A stretch of DNA of 64,000 bases. Source: Paraburkholderia adhaesiva (lineage in GTDB: Bacteria; Pseudomonadota; Gammaproteobacteria; Burkholderiales; Burkholderiaceae). The position numbers were made by a program, and so were the translations under genes. The DNA is taken from assembly GCF_021390575.1 (NCBI RefSeq), contig NZ_JAJEJQ010000001.1, positions 620,001 to 684,000 on the forward strand, given 5' to 3'. Below the pieces are notes generated by a model. It did not search any database. It was not told where the DNA came from and was given only the letters and a program-made list of their open reading frames with translations. How positions within the stretch are numbered: the first letter of the stretch is position 1; each line of letters starts with the position of its first letter. Positions 46,131-57,204 of the stretch are shown here, in pieces.

Positions 46131-47264
46131 ATGGACATCCAGGTCAAGCCAGCCGTCACCGTTTCGCTGCCGCCCGATCGGACCTTCGAAAGCGGTCACC
46201 GTGTCAACTCGTGGAACGAGTGGGACCCACTCGAGGAGGTGATCGTCGGACGGCTGGACGGAGCGGTCATCCCTCCATCCCACGTCAGCGTCACCGCCAA
46301 CGTGCCGAGGTTCACGGCGAAGCTGCATCGTCTTTTCGCCGGCCGACACTACCCTAAGTGGATGATCAATCGGGCGCAGAAGGAACTCGACGCGTTCATC
46401 CGCCTTTTGGAAGGAGAAGGTGTGATCGTTCGCCGGCCCGACATCGTCAACCATCGCGCCCGTTTCCGTACGCTTTCGTGGTCCAGCCGTGGCTTCTGCG
46501 TATCCTGCCCGCGTGACGGATACCTGGTGATCGGCGACGAGATCATTGAAACGCCGATGTGCTGGCGTTCGCGCTATTTCGAGGGCGACGCGTACCGTAC
46601 GCTGTTCAAGGAGTATTTTCGCAATGGGGCCCGGTGGAGTTCGGCGCCGCGGCCGCAATTGACCGACGAACTGTTCGACTACGACTACCAGATCCCGGGC
46701 ACGGACGAACCGTTGCGCTACATCGTCACCGAGTTCGAGCCGGTGTTCGACGCAGCCGATTTTGCCCGCTGCGGTCGCGAACTGTTCGTCACCCGCTCCA
46801 ACGTCACGAACCGGGCCGGAATCGAATGGCTCCGGCGTCATCTGGGCGACGGCTTTCGCATTCACGAGATCGAAACCCGCTGCCGCCAGCCGATGCATAT
46901 CGACGCCAGCTTCAACCCGTTGTGCCCGGGCAAGGTGCTCGTCAACCCGGACCATATCGACGTATCCCGCCTCCCGCCGATACTCAAGAACTGGGACGTG
47001 CTGATCGCCCCGCGTCCCGATCCCGTCGAGGGAGTCATGTCAAAGCTCTCGATGTGCAGTCCATGGACCAGTATCAACACGCTGATGCTCGACGAAAAGC
47101 GGGTGATCGTCGACACCTCTCAGGTTTCGCTGATCAAGGCGTTCAAGGACTGGGGGTTTCAGCCGATCCCGTGTGCATTTCTCGGCTATGGGCCGTTTGG
47201 TGGCGCGTTCCACTGTGCGACGCTCGACGTCCGTCGGCTCGGCATACTGCAGTCATACTTCTAG
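46131..47264 (+). CDS. Glycine-amidinotransferase-like enzyme (AGAT/GATM family)
   Basis: 377-residue pentein-fold enzyme that would move the amidino group of arginine to an amine such as glycine, giving a guanidino compound and ornithine. Catalytic residues line up with human AGAT: Asp207 (FDAADF), His256 and Asp258 in MHIDASFNPLCPG, and Cys362 in GGAFHCATLDVRR. The 49-residue Asp-His interval equals that of human AGAT (254 to 303), and the Met before the His is also shared. The segment MCWRSRYFEGDAYR matches the AGAT MAWRSRxFE block. ATG 46131 has AGGA six bases upstream. No pathway neighbour is visible; related enzymes start cylindrospermopsin and saxitoxin synthesis, and others make guanidinoacetate. 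Confidence 0.88.
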   Translation: MDIQVKPAVTVSLPPDRTFESGHRVNSWNEWDPLEEVIVGRLDGAVIPPSHVSVTANVPRFTAKLHRLFAGRHYPKWMINRAQKELDAFIRLLEGEGVIVRRPDIVNHRARFRTLSWSSRGFCVSCPRDGYLVIGDEIIETPMCWRSRYFEGDAYRTLFKEYFRNGARWSSAPRPQLTDELFDYDYQIPGTDEPLRYIVTEFEPVFDAADFARCGRELFVTRSNVTNRAGIEWLRRHLGDGFRIHEIETRCRQPMHIDASFNPLCPGKVLVNPDHIDVSRLPPILKNWDVLIAPRPDPVEGVMSKLSMCSPWTSINTLMLDEKRVIVDTSQVSLIKAFKDWGFQPIPCAFLGYGPFGGAFHCATLDVRRLGILQSYF

Positions 47265-47266
47265 TT

Positions 47267-47325
47267 TGAGGCAGGACTTACCGGGCGTTGTACGCGACCT
47301 CTCGCGGTGTCCGGTAAGTGCCTCA
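47267..47325 (+). terminator. Long stem-loop right after the amidinotransferase stop
   Basis: TGAGGC and ACTTACCGG (47267-47284, with a 3-nt AGG bulge) pair with CCGGTAAGT and GCCTCA (47311-47325), leaving a 26-nt loop. It starts 3 nt after the stop. It could be a terminator or mRNA-stabilising structure; there is no T-run. The following 47326-47621 holds no gene. Confidence 0.45.
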
Positions 47326-47621
47326 TTGCGGCCGTTTGCGACGTCGACTGCTGAATGGCGCGTCAGGGTCGCACTCAGTCAGTCGCGGTGTTACACGGAG
47401 GCTTTGGCTCATGCAAATTGCATGGGTCGGCCTGCGGCCAGCTGGAGCCTTACAAGTCAACGCCACAACGGTCCGTTCACGAAGGGGTATGAGTCAGTCG
47501 CGATCGTCGCGACACCGCAATGGATCTGCGTTTGAGAGGGCGGCGAAGTGAACGCGCCGGCAAACATCGTCGTGCGCCCAATTACGGGCCTGCGGGTGGC
47601 GATAGCGGGGCATCCAGCTTT

Positions 47622-47930
47622 CTATAAGGCGACTTGCGGTCCGCCGTATCCCTCAATGATTACGAGGTCTAGTATCGCAGCCTGCAGTCTATGCAGAAGG
47701 GCAGCTTGATACTCATTCGAGTGCCAACAATCGACAGCAGCCTGGTATGACGGGAACTCCACCACCGTGTTGCGTGACCGACTGGTCCCCTCGGGATTCT
47801 CGAAGGTACCGGCGCGAACCAGAAAACGCGCCCCATACTTCTCCAATGCCGCGACGTTGGCGCTGGCGTAAGCATTGAATTTATCCTGATCTGTAACGTC
47901 AACGCTGACGATCCAGTAACCCTTGTTCAT
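47622..47930 (-). CDS. DUF1330-family small protein
   Basis: 102-residue alpha/beta-barrel-dimer-type protein: YWIVSVDVTDQDKFNAYASANVAALEKYGARFLVRAG, then TVVEFPSYQAAVDCWHSNEYQAALLHRLQAA. The family is widespread and of unknown function; it resembles the dimeric ferredoxin-like fold of heme- or small-molecule-modifying enzymes. It diverges from the LysR gene at 48090, and so is its likely target. Confidence 0.9.
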   Translation of the reverse strand: MNKGYWIVSVDVTDQDKFNAYASANVAALEKYGARFLVRAGTFENPEGTSRSRNTVVEFPSYQAAVDCWHSNEYQAALLHRLQAAILDLVIIEGYGGPQVAL

Positions 47931-48089
47931 ATCGTTTCCCCGAATTTATTGTCGTATTTCGATAGTTCGACGGTCTCTAAACCGCATGCACTGCCGCGCA
48001 GTGCTGTAGCTTACGAGACTGGACGATCGCAATGTATAATTTCGGCAGCGCAATGTAAACGCGCAATCTCGAAAGCTATCGTTGCAGTT

Positions 48090-48989
48090 GTGCAATACAA
48101 AATTAGCCCAACCGATTTATCTATCCTGCTTGCGCTGGTACGCGCTCGGACCTTGGCCGACGCCGGTGCGTTGTTGGGTATGAATGCCTCAACGGTGTTT
48201 CGCGCGGTGCAGCGGCTGGAACGCGGCGCGGGAGAGCGACTTTTTGAGCGAACGCGTGCCGGTTATCGTCCGACCGATTTAGCTACTCAGCTTTCCCTTC
48301 AGGCGGAAATCATCGAGACCGCGTTGGCGAGGGCACAGAGTGCTTTCGCCTCGCCCGATCATCAGTTGACCGGCACAGTTCGTATCAGTGCTGTAGACGC
48401 TGTGCTGCAAGCGTTTGTCGTTCCCGCATTGGTGGCGGTTCGAGCGGAGCATCCCCGGCTCAACATTGAGCTATTAGCGTCAAATGATCCCTTTAGCCTT
48501 ACTCACCGCGAAGTAGATATCGCATTACGCTCGACTAATCGTCCGCCGCAACACGTCATTGGCAAGCAACTCGGCTCAATCCGGTTTGGCGTCTTTGGTG
48601 GGCGAGCTTTGGCGCGCAACTTCGAGCGTGATCCATCAGTTTTTGCGAGGGGGATGGCGGAACTACCTTGGATAACCGTGGACGACGCCATGCCTGAGCA
48701 TCCCGGGGTCAGTTGGCGGAAACGAGCCTTTCCTGATGTGAAGCCCGCGCTACAGGCCAATACGATGCAGATGGTGGCGCACATGATCGAGCAGGGGCTG
48801 GGCGTCGGAATCCTTGCCCTCTTTCATGCCCAGGGAAACAGAGATCTGGTTCCCCTCAAGCTTCCGCTAGAGGACTGCAAGATTGACCTCTGGTTGCTAA
48901 CACATCCTGAGTCGAGGCATTTACGGCGCATTGCGGAAGTTGCCGCTCGTATCGAAGCTCATGTAATGCGTGATGGTGGGCTTCCGTGA
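48090..48989 (+). CDS. LysR-family transcriptional regulator
   Basis: 299 residues from a GTG at 48090 (M-QYKISPTDLSILLALV), which gives the normal LysR length; a 47-codon upstream extension has no family features. HTH: RARTLADAGALLGMNASTVFRAVQRLERGAGERLFERTRAGYRPT. The effector domain begins near TGTVRISAVDAVLQAFVVPAL. It diverges from the DUF1330 gene over 159 nt and probably controls it. Confidence 0.9.
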   Translation: MQYKISPTDLSILLALVRARTLADAGALLGMNASTVFRAVQRLERGAGERLFERTRAGYRPTDLATQLSLQAEIIETALARAQSAFASPDHQLTGTVRISAVDAVLQAFVVPALVAVRAEHPRLNIELLASNDPFSLTHREVDIALRSTNRPPQHVIGKQLGSIRFGVFGGRALARNFERDPSVFARGMAELPWITVDDAMPEHPGVSWRKRAFPDVKPALQANTMQMVAHMIEQGLGVGILALFHAQGNRDLVPLKLPLEDCKIDLWLLTHPESRHLRRIAEVAARIEAHVMRDGGLP

Positions 48990-49515
48990 AACAGCAAAAG
49001 CACCACAAGCAAAGTAATGGTCAGACGTTCCGACCGCAATCTGTGAGAGTTTCCGCCATGAAGCACTGCACAGGTCGCACGAGTGAATGACCAATTCTCG
49101 GCAAGAATCAGACGTTCGGAGCAGATCGATGAACGGCAGCCACGGGTCGGTTTCGGCCGACCGCGTCGGCAGTAGTCGACCCATCGGTGACGCTGGGCGG
49201 CGCACCACAAACGTCTAAGGCGTGGCCATCTTCAGACGTTCGTTGCCAGTGCCCGTGCTCCGACCCGCACCAGAAGTGCTAGCTGCTCGCGCACCTGGCA
49301 CGCGGGTCCTTTCCATGGCGTTGAACCGAAACCGCGGTTGTCGCGTGCACCAACTTATTGGCGACTCTCCGACCACGGAGAACGCCAGCGCCGCTGCGCT
49401 AAGGGACGGGGAATTTTGCCCGGGCGCGCGTCTGTAGCCGACCGATTGACACACGTAATCTCGCGTGGCGGAAAGCGAAAACTGGCGCGAGACGATCGAT
49501 GGAACCTCGGGACAA
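48990..49515. other. Gene-free stretch between LysR and autotransporter genes
   Basis: 526 nt with no supported gene. The nine-mer cagacgttc occurs three times (about 49022, 49108, 49233) at irregular spacing; I do not attach meaning to it. Confidence 0.35.
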
Positions 49516-52500
49516 TCACCAGACATAGCGTAACCCGACGTCGCCCCAGACCCCCTTTTGGGTTCCGCTCTCCGAATCGTTGATCGAGAACTGGTAGCCG
49601 AACTGTCCGTACAGGCTCAAGCGGCTGGCGAGCTTCGCGGTCACACCTGCGGCGAAATCCATACGCGTGAATTGCTGTCTTATCGGGACCTGGTCGGCCC
49701 CCGAGTACACCGTCGTCGCCTCCCCGCCCCAATCGCGCCAGATATTGGCGCGCAGGTACGGCTGCCACACCTGACCGTTGGCGCGCTCGAGCGTCCACTC
49801 GCCCAGCACGCCTAGCCGCCCGACGGCACCCGATGTCGACCCCTGATCGACCGAACCCAGTCCGTCATTTTCCTGACTCAGCCCGACGTGTTGCCAGATG
49901 ATCTGCGCCTGAGGTTCGAGCACAAAGCCGGGGCCGAGCGGCAGGGGGAACGGATAGCCCATTTCGAGCGACGTCGCAATCCCGGTACCCGAGATGGGCA
50001 ACCGGGCAAACTGGGTCGTCGCATCGCCATCATAGTGGGTGCCCTGCAGTATCGCGTCGATATACCAGCCGCCCGGACCGTAATGCGTCCAGTACGCACC
50101 GCCGGAGTACGCGTTGAGGTTCACCGACCCGGTGTGGCTCAACACATACCCGGTCGCCTGTGCATTGGTGATGAGACCGTCCACGTCGACATTGCTGTTG
50201 CCGTAGGCGAAATAGACACCGGCGGCGTCGTGATGGCCGGGCAGGGAACTGCCGCGCCAAAGATCAACGCCGGTCTGGACGCCGATTTCCTGGCCGTTCG
50301 CGCGCGCATCGGTGAAGGTGCGGTAGTGATTGTCGATCTGCTCGCCGAAGACGCGCGCCCAGGCCGACTTGGCTACACCGCTGCCGCTGGTCCCGCTTTC
50401 GGCATTGGAGAGCGTGTCTCCGATGCGCTCGTGCATAGTGCCGAGCATCGTGAGGCCCAGTTGCCTTGCGAGCGGTTGCACCACCGAGTAGGTTGCAATT
50501 TCGGGCCCGATGTCCGGGTACTCCGCGGGGGGCAGCACGTCTGGCGGCGGATCGACAGGAAGATCTTCGTCGTGAGGGAGGAACGGTAATCCCGGTGTTA
50601 CTCCAACGACGAAACTCGAGCGCAGGAACCAGTCATCGGGAAAGGTGCCGGCCACGCCGCCCCGAAAAAGACGGTAGCTGAAAAGGCCGCCGCGCACCTC
50701 GCCCGCGAGCGAGAACGCGCCAGCGTTCGTGGTGCCGTTGTTGCTCACCACGACAACCGGAATGCCGTTGGTCAGCGTTATCCCTCCAGGTCCGCCGGCA
50801 TTGGTGATCGACAGCCTGGACGTGCCCGTGGCCGTGCCGCCGTCGATGACGAGCTTGTCCGACGGCGAGTTGTCTCCGCCGAGAAAGGTGTCGAGCGCAA
50901 TCGTGCCGTTCTGGCCAACATAGTTCGTGGTGGTGAGTTCGGTACCCGGATCGCCGGCGGTATGAATCAGGCCCGCATTGACGACACTCGCGACGATCTG
51001 GTCATGGCCGCGCAAATCCATCGTTCCGGCAGACGCGATGTCATAGTTCGAATTCGCACTGAACACGTTGGCGGCGCCTGCCGCCAGGGTGCCTCCCTCG
51101 ATCGTGGTCGTACCGGCATACGTGCTGGCTCCGGTCATCACCGTCTCGCCACTCAGGACGTCGACCGTGCCCTTGCCCGCCATGGCCGCAGGGAACACGT
51201 AGTTGCCACTGTTGTCGTTATGGTTGAACACGACGTCGCCCGTGCCGGCGCCGAACGTCAGCGTGCTGACTTCAAGCGTACCCGGAGCGACCGCTGCCGC
51301 GTTGGCAGCGGCGCCGATGTTCAGCGTCCCGATAGAGCCCGCATTCGTCGCAATGGAGACGGTGTTCGCGACGACCTTTGCGCCTTTCTCAATGGTCAGG
51401 GTCCCGGGGCCGAACTGACCGATGCTGAGCGATGTGCCTGCATTCAGCACCGAACCGGAGTCCGTGACCGTGACCGTGCCGGCACCGCCCGCTACGGGTG
51501 TCGAGCCACAGTAGGTCGGTCCGGCGCCGCACTGGCCCGCGATGAACGTGCCGCCGGAGCCTGTCACGTTGACGGTGCCTCCGTTGGAAACGGACATCGC
51601 CCCATTACCCTGGCCGCCCACGACCAGGTCGCCGTTCTGCACGTTGAGGGTCGCGCCCGTTCCGCTCACCTCCATCGAGCTAGCCCCCGCGAAGGCGCCG
51701 ACGATGGCCATCCCGCTGATCGTCGCAGTGCCGTTGGACTGGATCTGCATATCCCCCGTGCCGCTGATACCGACCACCAGGAGCGGCGCGGTGAGCATGC
51801 CGCCATTCGACACGATGACTGTTCCTCTCGTACCGGCGCCGAACGCAAGGTAGATCGCGTTGCCACTCCTGACGGTGTCACTCGTGGCCGTGCCGCCGTC
51901 GGTAATCGTCAACATGCCGTCACCGAACACGCCGACACCGAGAGAGGTTCCGGCGGAGAGGGTGCTGCCGGCTCCGCTGACAAGCGCGGTAGCCGGGATG
52001 CTCCCCCCGATCTGGATACTGCCAGTCAGAGTGGAGACCTCGCCGCCATCCAGCACGTTCATTTGTGCCGAGGTGCCGCCGTTCCCAACGATAAACTGGC
52101 CCGCATTTGTATACGTCGAACCTCGCCCTTCGACTGTGAGCACACCGGTGGAGCCAGCCCCTTCTGCCACGCGGCTTATAAACTGGCTGAAAACGCTCCC
52201 CCCGTTACTCACTGTGAGCGTTCCAGAGCCGTTAAATCCGATGAAGTACTGTGACTGGGGGTTCGTCGTGCCGATCGTCCCGCCATTCACCTGCACCAAC
52301 CCGGTACTGGCGGTTGCCTGGCCAATATGGAGACCGCTTAGTACGACGTCCGCGCCGGTCGGGACGACGAATGTGCCGCCTGGATCCCCGTGAACCGTCC
52401 CGCTATTGACTCCTGCGACGACCGTGCCAAGCGTCGACATTCCAGTGGCAGCGGTCACGGTCGTGTTGTTGTCGATGTTAAGGGCTGCTTGAGCGAATCC

Positions 52501-52626
52501 GGTTTCCGGGGACAGCATCACCCTGCAGACAAGCACCGCGATTGCGGCCCCGACTACTTTCGGGCGATTCGCTTCATGCCTGAGGGATTTTTCAGCTCGA
52601 GAAGGTTTGGAAGGCGCCTTGATCAT
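49516..52626 (-). CDS. Type Va autotransporter with beta-helical passenger
   Basis: 1036 residues. The N-terminus has a basic extended leader and a hydrophobic signal ending in GFAQA (about residue 43). The passenger is built of degenerate repeats rich in G, T, S and N with recurring SNGGT/DGG turns (for example VSNGGSVFSQ, ITDGGTATSD, VSNGGMLTAP, VSNGGTVNVTG), as in AIDA-I/pertactin-like beta-helices. The last ~275 residues from KSAWARVFGEQIDNHYR form the beta-barrel and end in an aromatic residue (LRYVW). No protease or lipase motif is visible, so an adhesin is most likely. ATG 52626 has GGAG nine bases upstream; ATG 52641 is possible. Flanked by gene-poor DNA. Confidence 0.92.
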   Translation of the reverse strand: MIKAPSKPSRAEKSLRHEANRPKVVGAAIAVLVCRVMLSPETGFAQAALNIDNNTTVTAATGMSTLGTVVAGVNSGTVHGDPGGTFVVPTGADVVLSGLHIGQATASTGLVQVNGGTIGTTNPQSQYFIGFNGSGTLTVSNGGSVFSQFISRVAEGAGSTGVLTVEGRGSTYTNAGQFIVGNGGTSAQMNVLDGGEVSTLTGSIQIGGSIPATALVSGAGSTLSAGTSLGVGVFGDGMLTITDGGTATSDTVRSGNAIYLAFGAGTRGTVIVSNGGMLTAPLLVVGISGTGDMQIQSNGTATISGMAIVGAFAGASSMEVSGTGATLNVQNGDLVVGGQGNGAMSVSNGGTVNVTGSGGTFIAGQCGAGPTYCGSTPVAGGAGTVTVTDSGSVLNAGTSLSIGQFGPGTLTIEKGAKVVANTVSIATNAGSIGTLNIGAAANAAAVAPGTLEVSTLTFGAGTGDVVFNHNDNSGNYVFPAAMAGKGTVDVLSGETVMTGASTYAGTTTIEGGTLAAGAANVFSANSNYDIASAGTMDLRGHDQIVASVVNAGLIHTAGDPGTELTTTNYVGQNGTIALDTFLGGDNSPSDKLVIDGGTATGTSRLSITNAGGPGGITLTNGIPVVVVSNNGTTNAGAFSLAGEVRGGLFSYRLFRGGVAGTFPDDWFLRSSFVVGVTPGLPFLPHDEDLPVDPPPDVLPPAEYPDIGPEIATYSVVQPLARQLGLTMLGTMHERIGDTLSNAESGTSGSGVAKSAWARVFGEQIDNHYRTFTDARANGQEIGVQTGVDLWRGSSLPGHHDAAGVYFAYGNSNVDVDGLITNAQATGYVLSHTGSVNLNAYSGGAYWTHYGPGGWYIDAILQGTHYDGDATTQFARLPISGTGIATSLEMGYPFPLPLGPGFVLEPQAQIIWQHVGLSQENDGLGSVDQGSTSGAVGRLGVLGEWTLERANGQVWQPYLRANIWRDWGGEATTVYSGADQVPIRQQFTRMDFAAGVTAKLASRLSLYGQFGYQFSINDSESGTQKGVWGDVGLRYVW

Positions 52627-53362
52627 GACGGACAGCTCCATTGTCAGTCGTCACCGAGGTAACCAGTGATCCGGCCAAATATTCGGATGTGTCGATTGGG
52701 TCGAACACGCGGACGGCCTCTTCGCAGCCTCATCGAATCGTCGGATCGCGATGCGCGAGGATTTTCTTTCGCGCCAATATCGATCGTGCCGTCGGAACCA
52801 GGACGCAGTGCGATCACACACACATTCGAAGACACACGCGCACCGGACTGTACGCGCAGCTTCGTCACGCATGCCTCGAACCGCGCGACGGACACAGGCA
52901 CTTATCGAGTTAGTGGTTTTATGGGGGGGCGATGAAACGCTGGCGTCGCTCCAGAAGTTGTTATTCGCAAACGCGTGCGCTGCGCGTCCAGCCATCGCCG
53001 GTGCACTGATAAGCATGCAGAGCGTCAACGCGTGGTGGCCTGAATGTCCTGGACAACGCTTCATCTGCCATCTCCAGACGTTATTTCTATTGGCAACTAT
53101 GAAATTCCACACGCCAAAAATGTTTGCGAATATTGAATCGATACTTTGCAATTTCTGGCAAATAAAATCTGGCAGCGAAGAATGTAAATTAATGTTTCGT
53201 TATCCTTTTAAATTTAATCGCGGAGTCTTGGGGTCGTTCCGTCTACGAAGATTACTCGATCTTTCCTTGCACTGCCATTTTGGATGAAAGCGAGATTTTA
53301 TAGAAAGTACAATGCAAGAAATTCTCCGGCGAATCGGCTGCTTAAAGTCGAATTGAGAGGGT
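52627..53362. other. Gene-free stretch upstream of the autotransporter
   Basis: About 735 nt without a supported gene. The region after 53060 is clearly AT-rich compared with the rest of the window, suggesting foreign DNA. The autotransporter promoter should be near 52640-52800 but is not evident. Confidence 0.35.
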
Positions 53363-53581
53363 GTGGCTATTTTGGGGGCTTTGTTTGATAACGCATCGCT
53401 CAAGGCCATTAATGACCATCCACAGTCCGGTTCGGAAAAATGAATCCAGGATGTAGTTAAGAAAAACCTCAAAGCTGAAAAGGAAGGAAAAACAATTAAC
53501 TTCGACACGTTAGTCCACAATGCTGCGCAAGCAGCAGAATTGCATTGTGCGAGAAAAGTGCTTGAACAAGGGGGCAATTAA
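53363..53581 (+). pseudogene. Small pseudogene with one in-frame TGA
   Basis: From a GTG at 53363 the frame reads MAILGALFDNASLKAINDH, meets a TGA at 53441-53443 (codon 27), then goes on as IQDVVKKNLKAEKEGK and HNAAQAAELHCARKVLEQGGN to a TAA at 53579-53581. Both halves have a coding look, with Lys/Glu-rich helices, and a single TGG-to-TGA change would explain the stop. The whole would be 72 residues. No family recognised. GAGAGG lies only 2 nt before the GTG, so the true start is uncertain. Confidence 0.5.
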
Positions 53582-53928
53582 GCCGTCTTCGGTGAAGATC
53601 TCTGCGCGGGTCTGCGCGACGGGGCGCGGCCGCCAAGGCTTGCCATGCCAATAGGGTGACAACACCGCCTGCGCGCCAGACATGGCCACCAAATCCGCGA
53701 CCAGCGAACGGGTGCGAGTGCCGTCACAATCACGAACAGCACGTCGACGCTCCACGAGATCCATAACGAACTCAAAGGAAATACTCGTCATCGACGCTGA
53801 GCGGATCCCTAACAGAGTGTGAGGGCAAATCCAATGTCACCTTTGCGTCAGACTACGGTCGTACGATTCGACCGCACGAATGGCGTCATGTGGCCGGTCA
53901 GCGACCAATTGCTAACCGGCCCGACAAC

Positions 53929-54501
53929 CTACACCTCTGTCTGTTCCGCCAATTCAAGTGCGACATCCACCTCTATGCCGAGGTATCGGACTGTACTTTC
54001 AAGTTTTCCGTGACTGAGCAACGACTGAACAGCCCTGAAGTTCTTCGTGCGACGATAGATGAGAGACGCCGTGGTCCGGCGCATGGTGTGGGTGCCGTAG
54101 GCTGTATCGTCAAGGGCGATTGACGCGATCCACCGATGAACCAGTCGGGCATATTGCCGTGTCGACTAGTGCGGAGAGTCGTGAATTCTGCTCGGAAACA
54201 GGAAGTCGCTTGCGTGCAGCTCCGCATGCCTTATCCATGCCGTCACGCTCTCACGAGTTGGTTCGGTAATTTCGAACTGTACAGGCCGTTGTGTCTTCTG
54301 CTGCATGATCGTCGCACGGCTGGCGACGTGTTCCCCGTGACAAATGTCGCGTACGCGCAGCTTCGTCAGGTCGCATGCCCGAAGCTTGCTGTCGATGGCG
54401 AGATTGAACATTGCCAGATCCCGCGCGCGGGACGATAGCTGCAGGCGCACGCGTATCGACCAAACTTCCTTCAGCTTTAACGGCAACTTCTGGCCGGTCA
54501 A
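53929..54501 (-). pseudogene. Tyrosine-recombinase (integrase) pseudogene
   Basis: Minus-strand frame reading KLPLKLKEVWSIRVRLQL, LAIDSKLRACDLTKLRVRDI, FLFPSRIHDSPH, then a TAG, then STRQYARLVHRWIAS, DDTAYGTHTMRRTTASLIYRRTKN, LLSHGKLESTVRYLGIEVD and a stop at 53929. This is the small phage-integrase-like recombinase common in Burkholderiales; conserved Arg (CDLTKLR), HTMRR, and Tyr (STVRYLG) are all there. Its GHSK motif reads SHGK. The TAG (at 54166-54168) sits where intact members have a Leu codon. The 5' end is also damaged: an ATG at 54556 is out of frame by one base. So it is probably inactive. Confidence 0.85.
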
Positions 54502-54931
54502 CCTTCCTTTGTTCCACAGTATCCGGCGACGGTCCCGTGCCGTTTGATGCGCTCATGGCAATCCCCTTTCAACTGAGGGGGATCTAGTCTGAGTCGGGAG
54601 CGATATCTGTCGGCGCTCGCAGTCGCAAATTTGACGTCGTCAGCCAATGTGGTCCGGACCCTGATGGAATAAATGGGGTTCGATAAATGTGGCGTTGCTA
54701 GCCTCATGTGCGCACGCCCTAGTTGCGGCAATGAAGGCAGGTCAGGAGTGGAGATTGGGAATTTCCCTAGGCGATCCGAGCTTACGTCGTGACACGACCT
54801 GTGCCCGCACGGTGAGGCAAACGCCCGCGTGCCCTTGTCGATCTGCTGTTCGAGGTAGCGGCCCGCCGTGCCTATCGCGTTGTTTTAATTGAGAAAATTT
54901 AACGTCCACGTCTGTCGCGTAGTAATCGCGA
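54502..54931. other. Gene-free stretch between integrase remnant and IS end
   Basis: About 430 nt with no supported gene; it includes the damaged 5' end of the integrase remnant. AT-rich near 54880-54960. Confidence 0.35.
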
Positions 54932-54994
54932 GTTCCAAGTTAAGTGAACAAAGTTCCAACTTAAGTGAATCTCGACACCAAGTGAATCGCGACA
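54932..54994. mobile_element. Probable IS21-type terminal fragment with internal repeats
   Basis: Two 17-mers differing at one base, gttccaagttaagtgaa (54932-54948) and gttccaacttaagtgaa (54953-54969), are followed by a shorter related unit ccaagtgaatcgcgaca ending at 54994. Repeated AAGTGAATC units and a terminal CA are typical of IS21-family ends. No istA/istB gene is here, so only one end is left. It stops 12 nt before the groES -35 box. Confidence 0.5.
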
Positions 54995-55006
54995 CTGGCC
55001 CCGTTC

Positions 55007-55035
55007 TTGTATTTGTCATCCCCCGTCCATATAAT
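55007..55035 (+). promoter_or_regulatory. groESL sigma-70-type promoter
   Basis: TTGTAT at 55007-55012, a 17-nt spacer, and a perfect TATAAT at 55030-55035. The last T of the -10 is also the first base of the CIRCE operator, so HrcA binding would cover the start site. Confidence 0.75.
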
Positions 55036-55061
55036 TAGCACTCACTGCACGAGAGTGCTAA
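55035..55061. promoter_or_regulatory. CIRCE operator (HrcA binding site)
   Basis: TTAGCACTC (55035-55043), nine bases, GAGTGCTAA (55053-55061): an exact match to the CIRCE consensus. HrcA bound here represses groESL at normal temperature. It lies 88 nt before the groES start. Confidence 0.97.
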
Positions 55062-55148
55062 CAATTCGCTGGCGAGCCGGCTTCGGCTTGAGGCCCGCCA
55101 GGTTTTCTCGAGTATCTCCAAGTCTCAATCAAGAGAGAGGATCTATCC

Positions 55149-55439
55149 ATGAACCTTCGTCCTTTGCACGATCGCGTGATCGTCAAGCGCCTCGATCAAG
55201 AAACCAAGACCGCTTCGGGCATCGTGATCCCGGACGCAGCGGCAGAAAAGCCGGATCAGGGTGAAGTCCTGGCCATCGGCCCGGGCAAGCGCGATGACAA
55301 GGGCGCGCTGATCGCGCTCGACGTGAAGGTCGGCGATCGCGTCCTGTTCGGCAAGTACGCTGGTCAGACCGTCAAGGTCGACGGCCAGGAACTGCTGGTG
55401 ATGCGTGAAGAAGACATCATGGCCGTGGTGAACAAGTAA
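55149..55439 (+). CDS. groES: Co-chaperonin GroES
   Basis: 96-residue co-chaperonin, the heptameric lid of Gro[31 protein letters not shown] is the family N-terminus; the mobile loop follows and [35 protein letters not shown] completes the fold. ATG 55149 follows a GAGAGAGG. The CIRCE-controlled promoter lies upstream and groEL starts 44 nt downstream on the same strand, forming the standard heat-shock operon. Confidence 0.98.
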   Translation: MNLRPLHDRVIVKRLDQETKTASGIVIPDAAAEKPDQGEVLAIGPGKRDDKGALIALDVKVGDRVLFGKYAGQTVKVDGQELLVMREEDIMAVVNK

Positions 55440-55480
55440 GTTCATTCCACCGCTAATTCTTAGAGAATTCAAGGAGTTAA

Positions 55481-57130
<1,650 letters not shown>

Positions 57131-57204
57131 TACCGGTTCGATCCGGCGTTACATCGAAGTGCAGGGAATGCGCCTCACGGCGCGTTCCCGCCCAAAAGAA
57201 AAAA

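Noticed and set aside
48990..49515. Three cagacgttc copies as a regulator-binding array
   Set aside because: Nine bases, irregular spacing and no link to a promoter; chance is likely.
53510..53791. 93-codon minus-strand frame overlapping the small pseudogene
   Set aside because: Some protein-like segments (GLIAPLFKHF), but no family recognised and its end overlaps the better plus-strand frame; may be decayed mobile DNA.
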